Shown here piece by piece: positions 5,275 to 10,251 of a DNA stretch of 10,251 nt. The stretch covers positions 1 through 10,251 of the forward strand of contig JANYHQ010000743.1 of NCBI GenBank assembly GCA_025358985.1, written 5' to 3'. The translations under genes and the position numbers were made by a program. The notes beneath the pieces were generated by a model. The model was not told the origin of the DNA. It searched no databases and saw only the letters and a program-made list of their open reading frames with translations. The first letter of the stretch is position 1. Every line of letters starts with the position of its first letter. The DNA is from Acidimicrobiales bacterium. GTDB taxonomy: Bacteria > Actinomycetota > Acidimicrobiia > Acidimicrobiales > JANYDT01.

Positions 5275-7617
5275 ATGGTTCCTGTCGGCCCTGGCGGCCT
5301 GTCATCACGGGAGCTCGAAGTGCTGGCGGCCGTCGAACGGCGGCTCAACAACCTCGAGATCGCCGATGAGCTCTTCATCTCGGTGCGCACTGTGGAGAGC
5401 CATGTCGCGGCGCTGCGGCGCAAGCTCGGTATTGAAAGCCGCACCGAGCTGATAAAGGCAGCAAAGCGTCAGCGAGGGACCGTGATCCAGGTACCGAGGA
5501 ACTCCTTTGTCGGACGCCAGCACGATCTCGTCGAGGTCCGCTCCCTGCTCGATCGATCCAGGTGGGTCACCATCGTTGGTCCCCCCGGTTGTGGCAAGAC
5601 CCGGTTGGCACTCGAGCTGGCGGCAGCTGATAAAAGCGTTCCGCTGCTGGCCGAGATGGAGCACGCCACGGAGCGAGATGTGGTGCGGATGGTGGCTGGC
5701 GCCATCGGGATCGCTGGCGGAGAACCAGCGAGTCTCATGGCGGCGTGTGCTGTTGCGCTGGTGGCGCACCGATACCTGTTGGTAATAGACGACTGCGATC
5801 GGGTCACCGACGCAGTGGCCCGCTTGATCGGCTACCTCAGATCGCGAGCCCCGTCGCTGACGGTGTTGGCCACATCCAGGTCTCCGGTAGGCGGTACCGA
5901 CGAAACGGTGTTTGAACTTTTGCCGCTCACGGTCCAGGGTGACGACACCGATGGAGCCGTCAGGCTGTTCGTAGATCGAGCAACGTCGGCAGCCCCTCGG
6001 GTCACGTTCTCAGCCGCCGATCTCACCACGGTGGAACGAATCTGCCATCGCCTCGACGGTTTACCGCTGGCCATCGAGCTGGCGGCTGCCCGGGCGCGGC
6101 ATTTGCCGGTCGGCGAGCTGGCCGACCGCCTCGATGCTGGTCTCGAGATCCTCGACCGCCCCGCTCACCGCGGGCGTCACGTCACCGTGGAAGCGGCCAT
6201 CGACTGGACGTGGGAACTGCTGGACAACGAGGAGAGGCTGACCCTCTCACGCTTGTCGGCGCTGCCGCGGACCTTCGACATGGAGCTCGCTGACGCGGTC
6301 ACAGCAGGGGCGGCCCATGTGGTGTTGCGCCTCCTCGATCGTTCGCTGGTGTCCCAGACATTGGGAGCCACCGAACCCAGGCGGTTCAGGCTGCTGAACT
6401 CAATCCGTACCTGCGTATTGGGTCGTTCCGATCCAAACGTTGTACTCGCCGCCCGATATGCGCACGCCCGCTACCACGCCGAACAGGCAGCCCGGCTGGC
6501 TCAGCGCATCCGAACGGATGACTGCCCTGAGGTGCTGCGGCATGCCAAACGGCTGGGCCCGGAGGTGGCCGCAGCCATCAGGTGGACATGTGCCGCCAAT
6601 CCGGCGCTGGCACTGTCGCTGACCCGCGCACTGTCGGTGCTGGTCGAACACAGCGGCCCCGACCTTGACAGCCTGAGCGCCATAGCGCTGGCAGCTCACA
6701 CACCCACTGTTATCGACATGGCAACCACCGCTGCCTTGCTGGAAATCGGCATGGCGGTGAGCTATAGCGATCTCAACCTGATCGCCACGCTGGCCTCGCG
6801 GGGGTTGGAGATCATGAACGACGAGGCGTCACAGCTATGCGCTCATCACCTGGCCGGGTGGGCGGCGGCTTACCGCTCACCTCAAGAGGCATTCGTGCAC
6901 CTCGACGTAGCCGAACGCCTGGCCACCAAGCTGGACGACCTCTGGCAGCTTGCATCCGTGCGGCAAGGCAAGGGCATCGCACTGCGCGGCGATGACCTTC
7001 ACGATGCACCTGGCGCCATTGCTATGTTCGAGTCATCTGAGCAGACGTATGCACTGGCAGGCGACGCCATGCACGCCAATAACTGCCGAAACATGATGGC
7101 CGCCACTGCAGCGATGGCCGAGCACCGTACCGATGAAGCCGTAACCTGGGCTGCGCAATGCGTGGCCTATGCCACGGCGAGCGGCAACCTCCAGGAACTC
7201 GCCCATGCGATGTTCAGCCAGGCTGTGCTCACTGGAGGACTCGACGCCCACGATGCCCTTACCGAGACCGTTGACATGTTTCGCTCCGTGGGCGATTGGC
7301 GCTGCCTCGCCAGGAGCTTTTTCCGGCTCGCCGACCTCAGTACGCTAAACAACCGGATCGCCTTCCTCGAGAACGCTTTGGAGACGGCCGTGGACGCCCA
7401 TGACCTGGTACATCAAGCAACGGCTTTGGAGCGCCTCGCCAGCGTCCAATGGGACCTGGGGGCGCATCGCCGCGCCGCCATCGCATTAGGAGCACTGGCC
7501 AACGTCGTGGGTCTGGAAGCAGCCACACATAGGTGTCCTGCCGCGATGGCCGCTGAACTCAGCGCCTGGACAGGTGCGATTGCGGAGGGGCGCGGCCTCG
7601 GCTATCGGACGCGCTGA
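5275..7617 (+). CDS. LuxR-type regulator with NB-ARC-like ATPase and TPR-like tail
   Basis: The preferred start, ATG 5275, gives 780 residues. The frame is open further upstream, but that part is antisense to the rhodanese gene and not protein-like. Residues 7-63 are a LuxR-family HTH, from LSSRELEVLAAV through NLEIADELFIS, with the recognition helix VRTVESHVAALRRKLG. An AP-type ATPase follows: Walker A GPPGCGKT (102-109), Walker B LLVIDD (168-173), sensor VLATSRSP (197-204) and the GLPLA motif (262-266). From about 380 to the end come alanine- and leucine-rich helix pairs typical of TPR-like sensor regions. Proteins of this class bind ATP, oligomerise after a ligand or protein touches the repeats, and activate transcription. 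Having the HTH at the N-terminus is the reverse of MalT-like LAL proteins. No strong ribosome binding site precedes the ATG, so a nearby GTG cannot be excluded. The likely target is the divergent rhodanese operon. Confidence 0.85.
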   Translation: MVPVGPGGLSSRELEVLAAVERRLNNLEIADELFISVRTVESHVAALRRKLGIESRTELIKAAKRQRGTVIQVPRNSFVGRQHDLVEVRSLLDRSRWVTIVGPPGCGKTRLALELAAADKSVPLLAEMEHATERDVVRMVAGAIGIAGGEPASLMAACAVALVAHRYLLVIDDCDRVTDAVARLIGYLRSRAPSLTVLATSRSPVGGTDETVFELLPLTVQGDDTDGAVRLFVDRATSAAPRVTFSAADLTTVERICHRLDGLPLAIELAAARARHLPVGELADRLDAGLEILDRPAHRGRHVTVEAAIDWTWELLDNEERLTLSRLSALPRTFDMELADAVTAGAAHVVLRLLDRSLVSQTLGATEPRRFRLLNSIRTCVLGRSDPNVVLAARYAHARYHAEQAARLAQRIRTDDCPEVLRHAKRLGPEVAAAIRWTCAANPALALSLTRALSVLVEHSGPDLDSLSAIALAAHTPTVIDMATTAALLEIGMAVSYSDLNLIATLASRGLEIMNDEASQLCAHHLAGWAAAYRSPQEAFVHLDVAERLATKLDDLWQLASVRQGKGIALRGDDLHDAPGAIAMFESSEQTYALAGDAMHANNCRNMMAATAAMAEHRTDEAVTWAAQCVAYATASGNLQELAHAMFSQAVLTGGLDAHDALTETVDMFRSVGDWRCLARSFFRLADLSTLNNRIAFLENALETAVDAHDLVHQATALERLASVQWDLGAHRRAAIALGALANVVGLEAATHRCPAAMAAELSAWTGAIAEGRGLGYRTR

Positions 7618-7665
7618 CGCGGGCGAGGGTCAATACAGGTATTCATCAACACCAGCGAGAAAACC

Positions 7666-7971
7666 ATGAGTATCTCGTTGATCCCTACCGACCATACCGA
7701 CAAGGCATCACTGTTGCGGACCGTACCTCCTCGCTCCGTTGGGGTCTTTTCATTGCCGCTGAAGACGTTCGACGTCGTGGGCATGAACGCCGACTTGAAG
7801 GGCTAATGCGCTATCGCAGCATTCGATACCAGCCAGACCAAATCATCGCAGTATTTGCGTTTCGATTTGTCTGGCGAGTTCGACTACACCATCGTTAATG
7901 CTAAGTACCTCTATGAAGCGAGTAACTCCTTCGCAGCAGACTTCAAAAAGCGCCGGTGCGGCAAAAGCTAG
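7666..7971 (+). pseudogene. Stop-interrupted small reading frame of unknown family
   Basis: ATG 7666 opens a 46-codon frame (MSISLIPTDHTDKASLLRTV and onward) that ends at TAA 7804-7806. Its third positions are GC-rich, like real coding sequence here. The same frame then continues for another 54 sense codons, including QYLRFDLSGEFDYTIVNAKY, before TAG 7969-7971. This gives a 102-codon frame with one internal stop. The frame is also the same as the upstream regulator's, with no stop between 7617 and 7666. The second half is more AT-rich than the first and contains the palindrome at 7832. It may be a broken gene, a live 46-residue peptide followed by unrelated DNA, or noncoding. There is no good ribosome binding site at 7666. 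I do not recognise either half. Confidence 0.3.
7832..7875. repeat. Long imperfect palindrome with nested stem
   Basis: The left arm GCCAGACCAAATC (7832-7844) pairs with GATTTGTCTGGC (7864-7875) over 12 base pairs with one bulged C. Inside, CGCA (7847-7850) pairs with TGCG (7856-7859) around a 5-base loop. The result is a near-continuous 44-base hairpin in either strand's RNA. No T-run follows, so it is not a standard terminator. It could be an extragenic palindromic repeat, a structured RNA element, a protein-binding site or the scar of a mobile element. Confidence 0.5.
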
Positions 7972-7977
7972 TGAAAA

Positions 7978-7992
7978 TCGCTATCGCAGCGA
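7978..7992 (-). terminator. Weak hairpin plus T-run downstream of the minus-strand operon
   Basis: Read on the minus strand, TCGCT-GCGAT-AGCGA forms a 5-bp stem with a 5-base loop followed by TTTTC. It lies about 170 bases past the stop of the secreted protein gene, the last gene of the kinase operon. The stem is short, so at best it is a weak intrinsic terminator. Confidence 0.25.
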
Positions 7993-8161
7993 AAAACCGT
8001 TTGCGCTGAATTTTGCGCCGATTTGGCCGTTTCAACCGCTGCCAGCCAAGACGAGCGCGCTATCTGAGGTGTGGGTACTAGCGCCCCGAGCTAGGTTTCG
8101 ACACGTCGACCTGACGCTCAGCATGAGTCACGTTGAAGAATTGGCCTCCCCATCAAGTTGC

Positions 8162-8785
8162 CTACGCAGAAAGCACTATCTCGGCGGTACACACCGCTCC
8201 CTGCGGATTGCTCATCCGGACGGCAATGACCTCGGAACCGGCCAGGTTGGTGATGCGCTGGTCCACTTCACCCCGTCGGGCAGGCCCCTTCCAGGCAATC
8301 CGACGGTCCTGCAAGATTATGGTGATCCACGTGGACAGGCTCTTGGGCCTCATTGTGGTGCGGATACGAATCTCCTGGGAGTCGGCACGGACATCGAGTG
8401 AAAGGGCAAGTTTGGCGCACGATGTCACCTTCACAATGTGCTGTTCCTCGAAAGCGGGGACGATTGGGCGCGTGGTGATCGCAGTGGGTGGAGGAGCGGG
8501 CACGACCACCGGTGGTGTGGTACGGGTGACACCCGTGGTTGACGGGGCAAGGCTGTCAGGAGGATGGTCCTCTCTTTGATCGGTTTCCTGCACCGTGGTG
8601 CGGGGCGTCCCTCCGGATCCTGAGCCTGATCCGCTGGTGCCTGATCCGCTGGAGCCGGATGACCCGGAACCACCGGAACCCGATCCGCTGGAGCCTCCCT
8701 GCGAAGCATCAGCGGGTAGCGAACCACTTATCATAAGTATGCTTACGATAAGACCAATCACCTGTCGACGGGCCGGGGACTTCAT
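8162..8785 (-). CDS. Secreted protein with Gly/Ser linker, third gene of the two-component operon
   Basis: The 207-residue product begins with a signal peptide: basic ARR, a hydrophobic core at 9-23, then a PADA-SQ site suggesting signal peptidase I cleavage after about residue 27. There is no lipobox cysteine. Residues 29-59 are almost only Gly and Ser, a flexible spacer. Residues 60-111 are rich in Thr and Pro, and 112-207 look like a compact beta-rich domain with two cysteines (123 and 199) placed to form one disulfide. No family is recognised, and an Ig-like or similar binding fold is only a guess. The ATG overlaps the response regulator stop as ATGA, so translation is coupled to it. This makes the protein a likely partner of the kinase, either as the periplasmic or cell-wall signal it senses or as an output. 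With only a soluble signal peptide, it should be released or trapped in the envelope. Confidence 0.8.
   Translation of the reverse strand: MKSPARRQVIGLIVSILMISGSLPADASQGGSSGSGSGGSGSSGSSGSGTSGSGSGSGGTPRTTVQETDQREDHPPDSLAPSTTGVTRTTPPVVVPAPPPTAITTRPIVPAFEEQHIVKVTSCAKLALSLDVRADSQEIRIRTTMRPKSLSTWITIILQDRRIAWKGPARRGEVDQRITNLAGSEVIAVRMSNPQGAVCTAEIVLSA
8611..8697 (-). repeat. Imperfect tandem repeats encoding the Gly/Ser spacer
   Basis: The spacer of the secreted protein is built from related GGNTCNGG units. CCTGATCCGCTGG occurs on the plus strand at 8625-8637 and again at 8640-8652, a 15-bp period, and a near copy sits at 8679-8691. Such arrays can change length by slippage in whole-codon steps, altering spacer length without breaking the frame. 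Confidence 0.7.
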
Positions 8786-9402
8786 TCCTGGTCACCGTGG
8801 TGGCGTTCGTACCAGCGGGCGGCCTGAGTGCGATTTTGGGCCCCGATGGATCGGAAGATGGATGTGAGATGGGCCTTTACAGTGGCCTCGGTGATTCCGA
8901 GCTTGCGACCTATTTGTTTGTTAGCCAACCCATTGGCCACCAAGGCCAACGTTTGTGTCTCGCGAGGGCTGAGCGCTTCATCAGGATCGGCCACACCCTT
9001 CACCAGAACCATTGCCACCTTGGGGCCCAACGGGGCCTCACCTGCGGCGGCGGCACGAATGGCCGCCTCGATTTCTTGCGGTGTGGCGTCCTTCAACTGA
9101 TACCCAATGGCGCCAGCCGCCAATGCGCGTTTGATGCGGTGACGGTCTGAGAAGGACGTGAGGATCACCACCTCACAACCGGGTACCTCCGCGGTGATCC
9201 GTTGGGTGGCTTCGATGCCGTCCATGCCAGGCATACGGAGATCCATGAGCACCACATGGGGATGATGGATATGGGCGGCGGAAACCGCAGACGCACCGTC
9301 AACGGCGGTGGCGACCACCCGAATGCCGGCAAAGGTCGACACGAGTCGTTCCAGTCCGGCGAGCACCACGGTGTGGTCGTCGCACAACAGCACGTCGATC
9401 AC
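8782..9402 (-). CDS. NarL/FixJ-type response regulator (REC-LuxR)
   Basis: The most likely start is GTG at 9402-9400, giving 206 residues that begin VIDVLLCDDHTVV, as expected for a receiver domain. The open frame extends to an ATG at 9783, but that extra part is antisense-frame text of the kinase gene. The receiver has acidic residues D8 and D9, the phospho-acceptor D54 in LMDLRMPGMDG, T82 and K104 (QLKDA), all intact. A LuxR HTH occupies about 142-200: LSPRETQTLALVANGLANKQ, then IGRKLGITEATVKAHL. Phosphorylation by the upstream kinase should promote dimerisation and DNA binding. The gap from the kinase stop is only 13 bp and the downstream gene overlaps by 4 bp, so the three form one operon. 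No strong ribosome binding site precedes the GTG, which suggests coupling to kinase translation. Confidence 0.93.
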   Translation of the reverse strand: MIDVLLCDDHTVVLAGLERLVSTFAGIRVVATAVDGASAVSAAHIHHPHVVLMDLRMPGMDGIEATQRITAEVPGCEVVILTSFSDRHRIKRALAAGAIGYQLKDATPQEIEAAIRAAAAGEAPLGPKVAMVLVKGVADPDEALSPRETQTLALVANGLANKQIGRKLGITEATVKAHLTSIFRSIGAQNRTQAARWYERHHGDQE

Positions 9403-9415
9403 AGCAACATCTCGA

Positions 9416-10251
9416 TCACAGCGGAAGCTCGACGGTGGCAACCGTCCCGGCGCCCAGTGACGACGTAACGGTGAGGGTTCCACCCGCTCTGGCGACGAGC
9501 GCTCGCTGTAGCTCAATACCGAGATGCCCAGCATTGGAACGATCGGCGCGCGTACTTTCCGAAAATCCGGCACCGTCGTCAGTGATCTTGAGTCCGATGC
9601 TCCGTGCTTTGACCTCGCTGGTAACCGACGCTCTCGTTGCATGAGCGTGCTCGTGGACATTTCGCAGCAATTCCTGGGCACTGCGATACAGGATTGATTC
9701 GACTTCTGCATCAAGTATCGGAAGGCTGATTGCCACCTCCACGTCGATTCCGTCTCGCCGCAATGGTTGAGCAACTGCGTCAATCGCTTCAGCTAACCCG
9801 AGGGCATGCACCGTGGGTGGGTGAAGGTCAACCAAGGACGATCGGAGCCGTCTCATGCTGTTTTGGGCGATGCCAGCAGAACGTTCCAGGCTGTCTCGTA
9901 GTTCACCCGGTGGCGTTGCCGCGGTGGTGGCCCAGAGCTCGTACGTGAGCCCCGCGAGGTCTTGCACCACCCCGTCGTGAAGGTTGGCGGCGATACGTTC
10001 GCGCTCACGCTCCGAGGCAGTCATCGCCTGTTCGAGCAGTGTGGCCCGCTCGCCTTCGGCACGGCCTACCCGTTTGGCGAGTGACCGGGCCAGCGGAAGC
10101 TGAGTCAGCCACAGCAGGGCCAGCCCGGCACCCAGTGGTAGCGCTAAGCGCCACAGCAGACGTCGGCTGTTGCCGGTGATTGAGGTGTACGTCTCGTATT
10201 GCTCGTAGACGAGTTGCTGCCCATCGGAGGTGCGTATGGGTAAGTAGACCT
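9416..10251 (-). CDS. NarL-type sensor histidine kinase (5' end outside window)
   Basis: The frame is open from the window edge (first full codon at 10249) to TGA 9418-9416, giving 277 visible residues. Visible residues 1-28 are the end of an extracytoplasmic or linker region. Residues 30-53 are a transmembrane helix (LLWRLALPLGAGLALLWLTQ), followed by a charged coiled linker with repeated ER pairs. The HisKA_3 dimerisation domain contains ERIAANLHDGVVQDLAGL, with the phospho-accepting histidine at visible residue 91. The ATPase domain shows an N-box (QELLRNVHEHAHA, near 197), the G1 box DDGAGF (224-229) and a G2-like GHLGIELQRALVARAGG before the final strand. All residues needed for autophosphorylation appear present. 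It should phosphorylate the regulator encoded 13 bp downstream. The sensing part and promoter lie outside the window. An internal ATG at 10024 is not the start, because upstream codons encode the membrane helix. Confidence 0.93.
   Translation of the reverse strand, partial: VYLPIRTSDGQQLVYEQYETYTSITGNSRRLLWRLALPLGAGLALLWLTQLPLARSLAKRVGRAEGERATLLEQAMTASERERERIAANLHDGVVQDLAGLTYELWATTAATPPGELRDSLERSAGIAQNSMRRLRSSLVDLHPPTVHALGLAEAIDAVAQPLRRDGIDVEVAISLPILDAEVESILYRSAQELLRNVHEHAHATRASVTSEVKARSIGLKITDDGAGFSESTRADRSNAGHLGIELQRALVARAGGTLTVTSSLGAGTVATVELPL

Larger units (their letters stand above)
7618..8161. other. 544-bp stretch between convergent genes, no firm gene
   Basis: This lies between the stop of the plus-strand regulator and the stop of the minus-strand secreted protein. 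It is visibly more AT-rich than its neighbours from about 7800 to 8040. It holds an interrupted reading frame (7666-7971), a long imperfect palindrome (7832-7875), a small hairpin with a T-run on the minus strand (7978-7992) and a 5-bp inverted repeat CTAGC/GCTAG at 8078-8094. A 12-bp direct repeat, CGCTATCGCAGC, occurs at 7809-7820 and 7979-7990. No tRNA-like fold, transposase fragment or promoter was recognised. Confidence 0.5.

Noticed and set aside
7719..7750. GACC...GGTC followed by TTTTC as a terminator for the regulator gene
   Set aside because: Only 4 base pairs flank a 20-base loop, too weak to support, and it lies inside the small reading frame at 7666.
7860..7975. Minus-strand open stretch reading ALFEVCCEGVTRFIEVL
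   Set aside because: It runs about 45 codons between two stops without a start codon or ribosome binding site. It is opposite an equally plausible plus-strand frame, so it is probably chance.
7898..8401. 167-codon plus-strand frame starting MLSTSMKRVTPS
   Set aside because: Its second half is antisense to the secreted protein gene, which has a signal peptide, operon overlap and domain structure. The first half matches no family and has no ribosome binding site.
9403..9783. N-terminal extension of the response regulator to ATG 9783
   Set aside because: It overlaps the kinase ATPase domain in another frame. Receiver domains start a few residues before the DD pair, which fits GTG 9402.
1..10251. 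CRISPR array, retron, phage or transposon modules
   Set aside because: No regularly spaced repeats, reverse transcriptase, integrase, transposase or terminal inverted repeats with target duplications were seen.

Overview
The window is GC-rich (by eye, around 60%) and densely packed. It carries gene families common in Actinomycetota: LAL/AfsR-type LuxR ATPase regulators, a NarL-type two-component system with a HisKA_3 kinase, a GNAT-AAA+ fusion protein and a DUF3500 protein. My best guess is a high-GC actinobacterium, possibly of the Acidimicrobiia, but nothing in the sequence fixes the taxon. No rRNA, tRNA, transposase, integrase or CRISPR array was seen.

Layout, left to right. (1) 1-1267, minus: a large fusion of a GNAT acetyltransferase and an AAA+ ATPase, cut off by the window edge. 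(2) 1416-2181, plus: a decayed region with the N-terminal ATPase part of a LAL-type regulator, broken by at least two frameshifts and joined to an unrelated 46-codon ORF. (3) 2243-3391, plus: an intact DUF3500 protein, followed 13 bp later by an intact ribbon-helix-helix antitoxin (3405-3599). The toxin gene behind the antitoxin survives only as a frameshifted C-terminal MazF/PemK-like stub (3600-3740) containing a strong GC hairpin. (4) 5159-3835, minus: a single-domain rhodanese and a membrane-anchored extracytoplasmic protein of unknown family, sharing an ATGA overlap. (5) 5275-7617, plus: a 780-residue regulator with an N-terminal LuxR HTH, an NB-ARC-like ATPase and a helical repeat tail. 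It is divergent from the rhodanese operon, and a perfect 8-bp inverted repeat lies between them. (6) 7618-8161: an orphan stretch between convergent units, with a stop-interrupted reading frame and a long imperfect palindrome. (7) 10251-8162, minus: histidine kinase (5' end outside the window), NarL-type response regulator and a secreted Gly/Ser-linker protein, tightly spaced in one operon.

The main theme is signalling at the cell surface. The kinase-regulator-secreted protein operon looks like one functional unit, with the secreted protein as either input or output. The divergent LAL regulator may control the rhodanese/membrane protein pair. The window also shows gene decay: a dead LAL paralogue, an amputated toxin with its antitoxin still intact, and the 7.6-8.1 kb stretch. 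I found no convincing new defence or mobile system. The most promising unknowns are the two extracytoplasmic proteins in operons with signalling or sulfur-handling partners, the retained antitoxin, and the palindromes at 5231 and 7832.
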